A stretch of DNA of 64,000 bases from an uncultured Aquitalea sp. (lineage in GTDB: Bacteria; Pseudomonadota; Gammaproteobacteria; Burkholderiales; Chromobacteriaceae), in the NCBI RefSeq assembly GCF_945957525.1, contig NZ_CAMFLA010000007.1, forward strand, positions 158,688 through 222,687. Direction: 5' to 3'. Numbering within the stretch: the stretch's first letter is position 1; every line of letters starts with the position of its first letter. The notes under the pieces are model-generated. The model was not told the DNA's origin. It ran no database searches and saw nothing but the letters and a program-made list of their open reading frames with translations. A program made the position numbers and the translations under genes. This document shows positions 1 to 8,238 of this stretch, one piece after another.

Positions 1-229
1 TGCTCGACGGTCGGTAAGCAGGGTAATGATCGGCGCGACAGTACAGCATCACGCCCAGCAATTCCCCCTCCGCTTCCAGTACCACACCAGCCACCTCGCC
101 AGAGGCCAGCTGCGCGGCTGTTTGCCGAACGCCATCTTCCGGCAGCCAGTTCCAGGGGTTGGCACCCTCCTGCAGGATGAACGCCGGCAACAAGGCCGCG
201 TCCGACGGGGCGGCAGATCGAATCCGCAT
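1..229 (-). CDS. GNAT-family N-acetyltransferase, N-terminal part (cut by window edge)
   Basis: The minus-strand frame starts with ATG at 229, preceded by AAGGAAC as ribosome binding site, and runs off the left edge, so only about 76 N-terminal residues are visible. It begins MRIRSAAPSDAALL and continues with a stretch resembling the first strands of GNAT acetyltransferases (GVVLEAEGELLGVMLY). The acetyl-CoA binding motif would lie outside the window. The substrate cannot be told. It is read in the same direction as the epimerase upstream of it but is separated from it by a terminator. Confidence 0.6.
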   Translation of the reverse strand, partial: MRIRSAAPSDAALLPAFILQEGANPWNWLPEDGVRQTAAQLASGEVAGVVLEAEGELLGVMLYCRADHYPAYRPSS

Positions 230-252
230 GTCAGTTCCTTGGGGATAAAGTC

Positions 253-278
253 AAAAAAGCCGGCTATCCGCCGGCTTT
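253..278 (-). terminator. Rho-independent terminator after the epimerase gene
   Basis: A 9-bp perfect stem (AAAGCCGGC at 256-264 with GCCGGCTTT at 270-278) and a 5-base loop are followed, on the minus strand, by a run of T (A-run at 253-258 on the plus strand). It lies just past the stop codon at 282 and ends the glycosyltransferase-epimerase transcript. Confidence 0.85.
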
Positions 279-281
279 ATT

Positions 282-1259
282 TCAGCACTGATGGTAATCG
301 CGATACCAATCGACAAAGCGCTGCATGCCTTCCGCCAGCGGCGTATCCGGCGAGAAACCCACCGCGGCGCGCAAGCGGGCGGTATCGGCGTAAGTTACCG
401 GCACATCGCCATCCTGCATCGGATGGTAGCTTTTTACCGCCTCACGGCCGCATGCAGCCTCCGTAGCGGCGATAAAGTCCATCAGCTGGGCCGGATTATG
501 GTTGCCGATGTTAAACAGCGCATAGGGCGGTTTCTGGCCCATATCGGCCGGGATGTGTGTCATCACCCGCAGCACCCCCTCGACGATGTCGTCGATATAG
601 GTGAAATCGCGCTGCATTTTGCCGTGATTGAACACCTTGATGGTGTCGCCTTTGAGAATGGCTTCGGTAAACAGCCAGGGCGCCATGTCCGGACGGCCCC
701 AGGGGCCGTACACGGTGAAGAAGCGCAGCCCGGTAACGGGCAAGCGGTACAGATGGGCGTAACTGTGCGCCATCACCTCGTTGGCTTTCTTGGTGGCGGC
801 GTAGAAGCTTACCGGCTCGTCCACCCGGTCATCCTCGGAAAACGGCACTTTGGCGTTTTTGCCGTACACGCTGCTGGAGCTGGCGTAAACGAGGTGGCGC
901 ACCGGGTGGCGGCGGCAGGCTTCCAGCATATTGGTCATGCCCAACAGATTGCTCTGCGCGTACACGTGCGGGTTCTGGATGGAATAGCGTACGCCGGCCT
1001 GGGCGGCCAGATGAATGACGTAATCAAAGCCGCCTTCGGCAAACAGCACGTCCAGCGCCTCCCAGTCCGCCAGATCCAGCTTGTGAAACACAAAGCCTTC
1101 CCGGCCCGTCAGCGTTGCAAGACGGGCATGTTTCAGGCTTACCGCGTAGTAATCATTGAGATTGTCCACGCCGGTAAGCGATACACCGCCCTGATCCAGC
1201 AGCTTTTCACACACAGCGCGACCAATGAAACCGGCGGCGCCGGTAACCAGTACTTTCAT
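282..1259 (-). CDS. NAD-dependent epimerase, UDP-glucuronate 4-epimerase-like
   Basis: A 325-residue short-chain dehydrogenase/epimerase of the extended family. The N-terminal nucleotide-binding motif GAAGFIG is at residues 7-13, and the catalytic pair is the YxxxK at Tyr153/Lys157, with the serine run at 127-130 before it. The segment VDNLNDYYAVSLKHARL is typical of enzymes that interconvert UDP-glucuronate and UDP-galacturonate in surface polysaccharide synthesis. The start was set at the ATG at 1259 because MKVLVTG is the family N-terminus. It overlaps the upstream glycosyltransferase stop by four bases (ATGA), which implies translational coupling. Substrate is inferred from family resemblance; UDP-glucose or other UDP-sugar epimerase activity is possible. 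Confidence 0.85.
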   Translation of the reverse strand: MKVLVTGAAGFIGRAVCEKLLDQGGVSLTGVDNLNDYYAVSLKHARLATLTGREGFVFHKLDLADWEALDVLFAEGGFDYVIHLAAQAGVRYSIQNPHVYAQSNLLGMTNMLEACRRHPVRHLVYASSSSVYGKNAKVPFSEDDRVDEPVSFYAATKKANEVMAHSYAHLYRLPVTGLRFFTVYGPWGRPDMAPWLFTEAILKGDTIKVFNHGKMQRDFTYIDDIVEGVLRVMTHIPADMGQKPPYALFNIGNHNPAQLMDFIAATEAACGREAVKSYHPMQDGDVPVTYADTARLRAAVGFSPDTPLAEGMQRFVDWYRDYHQC

Positions 1260-2014
1260 TTTTCTCTTTCCAGCCGGTGCAGCTCGTTGAGCTTGGCGTA
1301 TTTGATGTAGCTGTTGAAGCAGCCAATGCTGATGTGGACCAGACCCGGCAAACCGTCGAGAAATCCCCGTCTTACCAGATAAAACTTGATGAAACGCAGC
1401 AGGGGGCTGAACACCAGCCGGCCCCATCCCGCTTTTTTCCCGCGTTTATACAAGGTTTCCGCCTGCAGGGTGGTGTAGCGGTTCTGCTTGTTCAGATAGA
1501 GGGCGATGTCTTCACCGGACTCGTGCATCAGGTCGCCGGTCAGCGCGGCGACGGGTTTGTCGGTCTGCACATATTCATGCACCAAGTCGTCAGACCAGCG
1601 CGCGGCTTGTCGGTTGAACAAGCGCAGGCTCCAGTCCGGATAGCCTTCGCCATGCTTGAGAAAACGACCCATGAAACGGTTGCTGCGAGGAAAACGATAG
1701 GCCTCCGCCTGTGGATTATTCAGCACATCCTTGATTTCATTGGTCAATTTTTCAGACGGCCACTCATCCGCATCCAGGCACAGCACCCAGTCATGGCTGG
1801 CTTTTGCTACCGCCAATTGTTTCTGCGGACCGAATCCCAACCAGTCCTGGTGGATAACTTTGGCCTTATAGGCAGAAGCTATCGCAACAGTGTCGTCTGT
1901 ACTGCCCGAATCCACTACTACGATTTCATCTGCCCATTGCACGCTGGCCAGTGTTTTTTCCAACTGACTGGCTGCGTTTTTGGTAATGAGCACGACAGAG
2001 AGCGGTCTTCGCAT
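1256..2014 (-). CDS. Family 2 glycosyltransferase, LgtF/WaaE-like
   Basis: A 252-residue GT-A glycosyltransferase. It starts MRRPLSVVLITKNA, has the nucleotide-binding region VVVDSGSTDDT at residues 32-42 and the metal-binding DADE at 81-84. LgtF and WaaE enzymes of this type add glucose to heptose I of the lipooligosaccharide core, which fits the divergent waaC-waaA pair next door. The frame stays open to 2104, but the family N-terminus begins at the ATG at 2014. The extra 30 residues match nothing familiar and would place a DnaA box inside the gene, so 2014 is preferred. It is coupled to the epimerase downstream. Confidence 0.85.
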   Translation of the reverse strand: MRRPLSVVLITKNAASQLEKTLASVQWADEIVVVDSGSTDDTVAIASAYKAKVIHQDWLGFGPQKQLAVAKASHDWVLCLDADEWPSEKLTNEIKDVLNNPQAEAYRFPRSNRFMGRFLKHGEGYPDWSLRLFNRQAARWSDDLVHEYVQTDKPVAALTGDLMHESGEDIALYLNKQNRYTTLQAETLYKRGKKAGWGRLVFSPLLRFIKFYLVRRGFLDGLPGLVHISIGCFNSYIKYAKLNELHRLEREK

Positions 2015-2071
2015 CTTTTCTTGATTTACCCATTTATATAAAGAAGATACTGGTAGAAGTGCGTCCACTGC

Positions 2072-2562
2072 TGTGGATAAGCCAGTTTTCAACTTTGTTT
2101 TCAATGATTTGCGCGCTGTGAGTTCTTGTTGAACGAGCGACTTTTCTCTGACTGACTAATTGTGGATAACTTTGGCGTCAGACAAATGCGTCTGCTTATG
2201 CACAGTCTGTCAGACGGCTTTGCAAACTGGCTTGTGAACGGCGTTTTTCACGCTGTCATTTCCTTACTATCTTTGTCCCATTGTATTTAGAAGATAATGT
2301 AGAAGAGGCTGTCCACATGTTGATAACCCTGAAAAACCCTAAAAGGTTCAGATACTTGTCCTGTTGATGGGCTTGGGATTATTCGGGTGCGTCGCAGCAT
2401 GACAGATTGTGGATAAATCGACGAGACATTATTCACAGGCTGTTATCCACAGTTGCTGCCTGCTGATTTTACTTGGTTAACCACAGGCCCGCTCGGGTAC
2501 AATGCGCGCCATGATGAATGTGCTGATCGTGCGCACCTCGTCGATGGGCGACCTTATCCACA
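2072..2562. other. Cluster of seven DnaA boxes in an AT-rich gap (candidate oriC or DnaA-titration locus)
   Basis: The gap between the divergent glycosyltransferase and waaC genes (about 2015-2510) carries perfect TTATNCACA boxes at 2196-2204, 2429-2437, 2443-2451 and 2554-2562 on the plus strand, the last just inside waaC. On the minus strand they lie at 2072-2080, 2161-2169 and 2408-2416. One-mismatch boxes lie near 2319 and 2477. The segment at 2281-2340 is only about 37% GC against over 60% in the flanks, as a DNA-unwinding region would be. dnaA and dnaN are not in the window, so origin function is an inference. No other gene is seen in this gap. Confidence 0.75.
2473..2503 (+). promoter_or_regulatory. 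Candidate promoter for waaC
   Basis: TTGGTT (2473-2478) and TACAAT (2498-2503) are spaced by 19 bases. The -10 element lies only 7 bases from the ATG at 2511, so a transcript from it would have almost no leader. This is weak evidence based on sequence match only. Confidence 0.35.
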
Positions 2563-3473
2563 CCTGGCCGGCCATTACCGAGCTGAAGGCGCATTACCCC
2601 AATTTCCGCATCAGTTGGTTGGCCGAAGAAGGTTTCGCCGATATCGCCCGTCTGCATCCGTCTGTGGATGAGGTGATTACGCTGGCCTGGCGTCGCTGGC
2701 GCAAATCCTTGTTCCAGCGCGCCACTTGGCGCGAGATGGCCGCGCTCAGACACAAGTTGCGCGATACCCGCTGGGAGCTGGTGGTGGATTGCCAGGGCCT
2801 GCTCAAAAGCGCCTTGCCGGCCAAGATCACACGCGCGCCGCTTACCGGTTACGACAAACACAGCATTCGCGAACCGCTGGCCTGTCTGTTTTATGACAAG
2901 AAACACGCGGTGAGCTGGGATCTGTCGGCGGTGGAACGCTGCCGGCAGCTGTACGGCAAGGTGTTCGGCTATCAACCGCAAGGCGCGCCGGTGTTTGGCG
3001 TGCCGCCGGGCGAGCGCCCGGCCTGGTTGGCCGAAGGGCGTTACGCGGTATTGCTGCATGCCACCAGCAAGGCTTCCAAGGAATGGCCCGAAGCCCTGTG
3101 GATAGCGCTGGCCGATCGTCTCTGCGCTGAACATGGACTGACCATGGTGTTGCCCTGGGGGAGCGCAAAAGAAAAGCAGCGCGCCGAACGCCTCGCCGCC
3201 GCCATGGGCCAGGCGGTGGTTGCCCCTCGCATCAGCCTGAAAGAAGCGGCCGGATTGATTGGTCGCGCCGCCGCCGTGGTGGGTGTCGATACCGGCCTCA
3301 CCCATCTGGCCAACGCGCTGAATGTGCCGCTGGCCGCCATCTATACCGATACCGATCCGGCGCGCACTGGCGTGGTGGAAACGCCGTGGGCCGTCAATCT
3401 GGGTCATATCGGCCGCTGCCCCTCGGTAGACGACGTGATGCAAGCGCTGCAATCGCGCCGCGATTTTGCATAA
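2511..3473 (+). CDS. waaC: Lipopolysaccharide heptosyltransferase I
   Basis: A 320-residue GT9 enzyme that adds the first L-glycero-D-manno-heptose to Kdo2-lipid A on the inner face of the cytoplasmic membrane. The N-terminus MNVLIVRTSSMGDLIHT and the C-terminal donor-site motif GVDTGLTHLANAL followed by TDTDPARTGV are diagnostic of WaaC. ATG codons at 2502, 2511 and 2514 are all possible; 2511 or 2514 fits the family start, and no clear ribosome binding site decides. It lies nine bases upstream of waaA, forming a core-LPS operon. Two copies of the 11-mer GTTGGCCGAAG lie inside it (2618 and 3026), and a DnaA box overlaps its 5' end. Confidence 0.93.
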   Translation: MMNVLIVRTSSMGDLIHTWPAITELKAHYPNFRISWLAEEGFADIARLHPSVDEVITLAWRRWRKSLFQRATWREMAALRHKLRDTRWELVVDCQGLLKSALPAKITRAPLTGYDKHSIREPLACLFYDKKHAVSWDLSAVERCRQLYGKVFGYQPQGAPVFGVPPGERPAWLAEGRYAVLLHATSKASKEWPEALWIALADRLCAEHGLTMVLPWGSAKEKQRAERLAAAMGQAVVAPRISLKEAAGLIGRAAAVVGVDTGLTHLANALNVPLAAIYTDTDPARTGVVETPWAVNLGHIGRCPSVDDVMQALQSRRDFA

Positions 3474-3482
3474 GGACAAGCA

Positions 3483-4745
3483 ATGAGCTGGCAACGGTCG
3501 CTGTACTCGCTGGTGTGGCGGCTGGCAACGCCTCTCATTCGACGTTATCTCAAGCGACGGGCGCGCAAAGCTCCGGCCTATCTCCAACACTGGGACGAAC
3601 GCTTCGGCGCGACGCTTGAGCCGCAAGCCCGGGGCGCTATCTGGATCCACGCCGTATCCGTGGGAGAAACCCGCGCCGCCTTGCCGCTGGTGAAAGCCTT
3701 GCGCCAGCGCTGGCCCGACGCGCCCTTGCTGTTGACCCAGATGACGCCCACCGGGCGCGCTACTGCCGCCAGCCTGTATCCGGACGCGGAAATCCGTTAT
3801 CTGCCTTACGACTACCCGCAAGCCGCGCGTGATTTTCTGGCGGCGCATCAACCGCGTTTTGGCGTGCTGATGGAAACCGAGTTGTGGCCCAATCTCATCC
3901 ATGCCGCGCATGAGCAAGGTTTGCCGCTGTTTCTCGCCAATGCCCGCTTGTCGGAAAAATCGCTGCGCGGCTATCGCCGCATTCAGGGTCTGATCGGCCC
4001 GGCGCTGCGCGAGCTGGCCGGCATCGCCGCGCAAACCAGAGAAGACGCGGGACGTCTGCTGGCGCTGGGCGCAGCGGATGCCGTGGTTTGCGGCAACACC
4101 AAGTACGACTTCACCCCACCGCAGGCCATGCGGCCCTTGGCGGAACAATTCCGCCAGTGGACGGGCGGCCGGGCCTTGCTGGTGTGCGCCAGCACCCGCG
4201 ACGGAGAAGAAGCACTGATTCTGGCCGCCTGGCGGCAAGCGCAGGCCAGGGTAGGCAATACCCTGCTGCTGATGGTGCCGCGTCACCCGGAAAGGTTTGC
4301 CGAAGTGGCCGCTACTGCCGAAGCGCAGGGCTTTATCGTGCAAAAGCGCAGCGAAGGCGGCCCGGTGCGGCCTGATACGCAAGTGTGGCTGGGCGACAGC
4401 ATGGGCGAGTTGTTCGCCTATTACGGCGCGGCCGATCTGGCGTTTGTCGGCGGCAGCCTGCAAGCTTTGGGCGGGCAAAACCTGATCGAACCGGCCAGCC
4501 TCGGCCTGCCGGTATTGTTTGGCCCCTCGATGTTCAATTTTGCCGACGCCAGCGCCAAGGCGTTGGAAGCCGGCGCCGCCATGCAGGTGGAAGACGCCGG
4601 CGCGCTGGTGGACGCCGCGCTTGCCTTGTTGGCGGATGAGACGCGGCGGCAGACCATGGGTGCCGCCGCGCTGGCGTTTACGCAAGCGCACCAAGGCGCC
4701 AGCCGGCGCATAGTCGAACTGATAGCCGCCCGCCTTGCCGACTGA
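3483..4745 (+). CDS. waaA: 3-deoxy-D-manno-octulosonic acid (Kdo) transferase
   Basis: A 420-residue GT30 enzyme that transfers Kdo from CMP-Kdo to the lipid A precursor, anchored to the inner membrane by a hydrophobic/basic N-terminus. WIHAVSVGE at residues 54-62 contains the glutamate (Glu62) equivalent to the proposed catalytic base of the family. METELWPNLI at about 130-139 and GNTKYD in the middle are further family motifs, and the C-terminal half carries the sugar-nucleotide site (GGSLQALGGQN). Length matches known WaaA. AAGGACAAGC gives the ribosome binding site. It is followed at once by a strong terminator, so waaC-waaA is a closed two-gene unit. Confidence 0.95.
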   Translation: MSWQRSLYSLVWRLATPLIRRYLKRRARKAPAYLQHWDERFGATLEPQARGAIWIHAVSVGETRAALPLVKALRQRWPDAPLLLTQMTPTGRATAASLYPDAEIRYLPYDYPQAARDFLAAHQPRFGVLMETELWPNLIHAAHEQGLPLFLANARLSEKSLRGYRRIQGLIGPALRELAGIAAQTREDAGRLLALGAADAVVCGNTKYDFTPPQAMRPLAEQFRQWTGGRALLVCASTRDGEEALILAAWRQAQARVGNTLLLMVPRHPERFAEVAATAEAQGFIVQKRSEGGPVRPDTQVWLGDSMGELFAYYGAADLAFVGGSLQALGGQNLIEPASLGLPVLFGPSMFNFADASAKALEAGAAMQVEDAGALVDAALALLADETRRQTMGAAALAFTQAHQGASRRIVELIAARLAD

Positions 4746-4771
4746 CCCCGCCGCCGCGGGGTTTTGTTTTT
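4745..4771 (+). terminator. Rho-independent terminator after waaA
   Basis: CCCCGC (4746-4751) pairs with GCGGGG (4756-4761) around a CGCC loop, followed by TTTTGTTTTT. It overlaps the waaA stop region. Confidence 0.85.
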
Positions 4772-4836
4772 GTGGTGCGCACACGACGCTGCAAGCGGTT
4801 TTTCTTGCGGCGACACATCCTTTGCCGATGTGGTGA

Positions 4837-4864
4837 TTGACAGTTTTATACGCATGTATAAATA
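4837..4864 (+). promoter_or_regulatory. Promoter with TetR-type operator for the exporter operon
   Basis: TTGACA (4837-4842) is followed after 16 bases by TAAATA (4859-4864). Lying across the spacer and -10 is the inverted repeat TTTATAC-GCAT-GTATAAA (4845-4862, 7-bp arms). A repressor bound there would exclude RNA polymerase. Since the next gene encodes a TetR protein, autoregulation of the whole operon is the simplest reading. Confidence 0.7.
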
Positions 4865-4872
4865 CTCGCCGC

Positions 4873-5517
4873 ATGCAAAACGCAAGTTCACTTCATCCCA
4901 CCCGCCAGCTGTTGCTGGACAGCGGGCTCGCCATGGCGCGGCAAACCGGCTTGCGCGGGCTCACCGTGCGCGGCTTGTGCCAGCAGGCGGGGGTCAATAC
5001 CGGCAGCTTCGTCTATCACTTCGGCAATCGCGAAAGTTATCTGAGCGAGCTGATCGAAAGCTGGTACACGCCCTTGTTTGATGGTTTGCAAGCCAGGCTG
5101 GTGGAAGACGGCGCGCCGCTCGCGCGCTTGCGCGCCATGCTGGGTCAGCTGATGGCTTTCGCCGCTGGCGAAGGCGGTTTCATCAGTCAACTGATCATGG
5201 ACGCGGTGGCCGGTGAAGCGGCGGTGCAGGTTTTCATCGCCGGGCTGGCGCCGCGTCATCCGCGCCTGTTGCTGCAATGCCTGGAGCAGGCGCAGCAGGC
5301 GGGTGAAATCGACATCGCCCCGCCGGTGCATCAATTCATGTTTCTCATGTCGGCGCTGGGTTTTCCGGTGCTGATGTCCCATCTCATTGGCGGCAAACCC
5401 GGTTTGCCGGCGCTTTTGCACTACGCGCTGGAACACTTCGCCGCCGAACCGGATGCCCTGCAACAACGCCTGGAATGGGCGATCAGGGGACTGACTCCCC
5501 AGGAGCGCAAAGCATGA
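4873..5517 (+). CDS. TetR-family transcriptional repressor of the exporter operon
   Basis: A 214-residue TetR protein. The N-terminal helix-turn-helix covers about residues 8-55 (GLRGLTVRGLCQQAGVNTGS then VYHFGNRESYL), and the rest is the variable ligand-binding domain. The ATG at 4873 is chosen because the upstream TTG at 4837 lies inside the -35 element. The stop overlaps the next ATG by four bases. In E. coli the ybhGFSR exporter genes belong to the regulon of the TetR protein CecR; this gene holds the equivalent place, but sequence identity was not tested. The ligand is unknown, and drugs or membrane-active compounds are plausible. Confidence 0.88.
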   Translation: MQNASSLHPTRQLLLDSGLAMARQTGLRGLTVRGLCQQAGVNTGSFVYHFGNRESYLSELIESWYTPLFDGLQARLVEDGAPLARLRAMLGQLMAFAAGEGGFISQLIMDAVAGEAAVQVFIAGLAPRHPRLLLQCLEQAQQAGEIDIAPPVHQFMFLMSALGFPVLMSHLIGGKPGLPALLHYALEHFAAEPDALQQRLEWAIRGLTPQERKA

Positions 5518-6500
5518 AAAAACGTCCCCTCATCATTGGCGCGCTGGCGCTGGCCCTGTTTGGCGGCGCTTACGCGCTGTGGCAACGCCAGCAGGCGACG
5601 CAAACCCCTGTTCTGTCCGGCAATGTGGATATCCGCTCGGTGAATCTGGCCTTCCGAGTGGGAGGCAGGCTGGCCGAACTCGCGGTGGACGAAGGGGCTA
5701 CCGTCAAGACCGGGCAAGTGTTGGGCCGGCTGGACGAAGAGCCGGCGCGTCATGCCCTGGCCGACGCGGAAGCGGCGTTGTCGGCGCTCAAGGCGCGACA
5801 GTCGCTCTACCATCAGGGCTATCGCAAGGAAGATGTCGAGCAGGCCCGCGCCACGGTGGATGCTCGCGCCGCAGCGCTGGCGGATGCGGAAAGCACATTC
5901 AAGCGGCAACAGGAACTGGCCGGTACCGGCGCGGCGGCGAAGAAGGCGCTGGACAGCGCGCGCGCCGGCTTTGAACAGGCTCGCGCCCAACTGGATGCCG
6001 CGCGCCAGCAATACCAAGCCATGAGCAAGGGCTACCGACCGCAGGAAGTGGCCGAAATCGACGCCAATGTGAAGCGCTCTGAAGCGCAGCTGGCCAGCGC
6101 GCGCTTGCAATTGGCCGATACGGTGCTCAAGGCGCCGGCGGACGGCGTGGTCATGACGCGCGCGGTGGAGCCCGGCAGCATGCTGAGTGCCGGCGGCACG
6201 GTGTACACCTTGTCCTTGCCGTCGCCGGTATGGGTGCGCGCCTATGTGGCGGAACCGCATTTGGGCGATTTCGCGCCGGGCTGCGCGGTGACGGTATACC
6301 GCGACGGCCGCGAGCAGCCCTATGCCGGTCGCGTTGGTTTTGTTTCGCCCACCGCCGAATTCACCCCGAAGAATGTAGAAACCACCGATCTGCGTACCGC
6401 GCTGGTGTATCGCTTGCGGGTGGTGGTGGACAAGCCGGATGCCGGCTTGCGCCAGGGCATGCCGGTAACGGTGAAACAGGCTGATTGCCGCCATGAGTGA
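5514..6500 (+). CDS. ybhG: Periplasmic adaptor (membrane fusion) protein, YbhG/HlyD family
   Basis: A 328-residue adaptor with a single N-terminal membrane anchor (residues about 5-22). A biotinyl-lipoyl-like half-motif follows (GNVDIRSVNLAFRVGGRLAE), then a long alpha-helical hairpin rich in Ala/Gln/Arg (about 75-200), the second lipoyl half (TVLKAPADGVVMTRAVEPG), and a beta-barrel domain. It would bridge the inner-membrane ABC transporter and the outer-membrane channel encoded at the end of the operon. AGGAG precedes the ATG at 5514, which overlaps the TetR stop. The symbol is by homology to E. coli YbhG. Confidence 0.88.
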   Translation: MKKRPLIIGALALALFGGAYALWQRQQATQTPVLSGNVDIRSVNLAFRVGGRLAELAVDEGATVKTGQVLGRLDEEPARHALADAEAALSALKARQSLYHQGYRKEDVEQARATVDARAAALADAESTFKRQQELAGTGAAAKKALDSARAGFEQARAQLDAARQQYQAMSKGYRPQEVAEIDANVKRSEAQLASARLQLADTVLKAPADGVVMTRAVEPGSMLSAGGTVYTLSLPSPVWVRAYVAEPHLGDFAPGCAVTVYRDGREQPYAGRVGFVSPTAEFTPKNVETTDLRTALVYRLRVVVDKPDAGLRQGMPVTVKQADCRHE

Positions 6501-8238
6501 GGATATCGCCATCCGCCTGGAAGGCCTGTGCCAACGCTTTGGCGACAACATCGCCTTACAGGGGCTCAGCGCCGGTTTGCGGCGCGGCGTCATCACCGGT
6601 CTGGTGGGGCCGGACGGCGCGGGCAAAACCACGCTGATGCGGCTGATGGCCGGCCTGCTCAAACCCAGCGAAGGCAAAATCAGCGTCGAAGGGCTGGACC
6701 CCATCGCCGACGCCGAGGCAATGCGTTTGCAACTGGGCTACATGCCGCAAAAATTCGGCCTGTATGAAGACCTCAGCGTGTTGGAAAACCTCACCCTGTA
6801 CGCCGATTTGCGCGGCGTGCTGGGAGAGGCCCGCCGACAGAGTTTCGAGCGGCTGTTGGCGTTTACCGATCTGGCGCGTTTCACCGACCGGCTGGTTGGC
6901 AAACTTTCCGGCGGCATGAAACAGAAGCTGGGCCTGGCCTGCACCTTGCTGGGCTCGCCGCGCGTGCTGCTGCTGGACGAACCTTGCGTCGGAGTGGACC
7001 CGATCTCCCGCCGCGAACTATGGAAAATGGTCAGCACGCTGGCGGATGGCGGCATGTGCGTGGTGTGGAGCACGGCCTATCTGGACGAGGCCGAGCTGTG
7101 CGACGACGTGCTGTTGATGAACCAGGGCAAGCTGGAATACAGCGGCTCGCCGCAGGCGCTGATGGACAGCATGCAGGGCCGCAGCCTGCTGTTGAAAGAC
7201 ATCAGCGGCAATCATCGTCTGGTATTGCAACGCGCACTGCGCCAACCGGAGGTGATAGACGGCGTATTGCAGGGCGCGGCGGTACGACTGGTGCTGAAGC
7301 AGCACGCCGCCTGGCCGGATCTGACCCCGCTGGCAGCCGGCCCGACCGCGCGGCTGGAAGCCACCCGGCCGCGACTGGAAGACGCTTTCATTGACCTGCT
7401 GGGAGGGGGGCCGGGTGGGGATTCGCCGCTGACCCGGCATATGCCGGAAGTAAGGTTGGCCGAAGGGGTAGATCCGGAAGCCGTGATCGAAGCGCGCCGG
7501 CTAACCCGTCGGTTCGGCGATTTCATTGCCACTGACCAAGTGGATTTCCGTATTCGGCGCGGCGAGATTTTCGGCCTGCTGGGCCCCAACGGCGCTGGTA
7601 AATCCACCACCTTCAAAATGATGTGCGGCCTGCTCAAGCCCAGTGAGGGCGAGGGGCGCGTGATGGGGCTGGATCTGAAAAAAAGCGCCAGCCAGGCACG
7701 CCAGCAACTGGGTTATATGGCGCAGAAATTCGCGCTGTACGCCAACCTCAGCGTGGCGCAGAACCTGACGTTTTTCTCCGGCATCTACGGCTTGCGCGGC
7801 GCTGAGCAACGCCAGCGCATGGATGACATGGTGCAGGTGTTTGCGCTGGGCGACATGCTGGACATGAACGCCGGCGAACTGCCGCTGGGTTTCAAGCAGC
7901 GGCTGGCGCTGGCCTGCGCGCTGATGCACAGGCCGCCCTTGTTGTTTCTGGATGAGCCCACTTCCGGGGTTGATCCGGTAACCCGCCGTGAATTCTGGAC
8001 CCACATCAACGGGCTGGTGGATAAGGGCGTCACCGTGATGGTGACCACCCACTTCATGGACGAGGCGGAGTACTGCGACCGCATCGGGCTGGTGTATCGC
8101 GGCAGGATGATCGCCGCCGGCACGCCGGACGAACTGAAAGCCATGGTGGCTGGCGAGGCCTTGCCCGAACCCACCATGGAAGACGCCTTCATCGAGTTGG
8201 TGACCCGCGACGACAGGCAAAGGGAGGCAAGGGCATGA
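6493..8238 (+). CDS. ybhF: ABC exporter ATPase with two fused nucleotide-binding domains
   Basis: A 581-residue protein with two ABC domains in tandem. Domain 1 has Walker A GPDGAGKT (39-46), signature LSGGMKQ and LLLDEPCVGVDP. Domain 2 has GPNGAGKST and LFLDEPTSGVDP. The two sites are unequal: in domain 1 the switch histidine is replaced (STAYLDEAE), while in domain 2 the histidine is present (TTHFMDEAE) but the signature is degenerate (LPLGFKQ). Such asymmetry is common in fused exporter ATPases. It overlaps ybhG by eight bases and ybhS by four, so the subunits are translationally coupled. Confidence 0.92.
   Translation: MSEDIAIRLEGLCQRFGDNIALQGLSAGLRRGVITGLVGPDGAGKTTLMRLMAGLLKPSEGKISVEGLDPIADAEAMRLQLGYMPQKFGLYEDLSVLENLTLYADLRGVLGEARRQSFERLLAFTDLARFTDRLVGKLSGGMKQKLGLACTLLGSPRVLLLDEPCVGVDPISRRELWKMVSTLADGGMCVVWSTAYLDEAELCDDVLLMNQGKLEYSGSPQALMDSMQGRSLLLKDISGNHRLVLQRALRQPEVIDGVLQGAAVRLVLKQHAAWPDLTPLAAGPTARLEATRPRLEDAFIDLLGGGPGGDSPLTRHMPEVRLAEGVDPEAVIEARRLTRRFGDFIATDQVDFRIRRGEIFGLLGPNGAGKSTTFKMMCGLLKPSEGEGRVMGLDLKKSASQARQQLGYMAQKFALYANLSVAQNLTFFSGIYGLRGAEQRQRMDDMVQVFALGDMLDMNAGELPLGFKQRLALACALMHRPPLLFLDEPTSGVDPVTRREFWTHINGLVDKGVTVMVTTHFMDEAEYCDRIGLVYRGRMIAAGTPDELKAMVAGEALPEPTMEDAFIELVTRDDRQREARA

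Noticed and set aside
1751..1760. Exact copy of the neisserial DUS core (TTCAGACGGC, reverse of GCCGTCTGAA) inside the glycosyltransferase gene, and a one-mismatch copy near 2209
   Set aside because: One exact copy in 64 kb is within chance, and it lies in a coding region. The enriched word here is GTTGGCCGAAG.
2015..2104. N-terminal extension of the glycosyltransferase to 2104
   Set aside because: The family N-terminus begins at the ATG at 2014; the extra 30 residues contain a DnaA box and match nothing familiar.
2469..4874. 801-codon open frame antisense to waaC and waaA
   Set aside because: A shadow frame typical of GC-rich coding DNA; it has Arg/Gln/His-rich composition and no domain.
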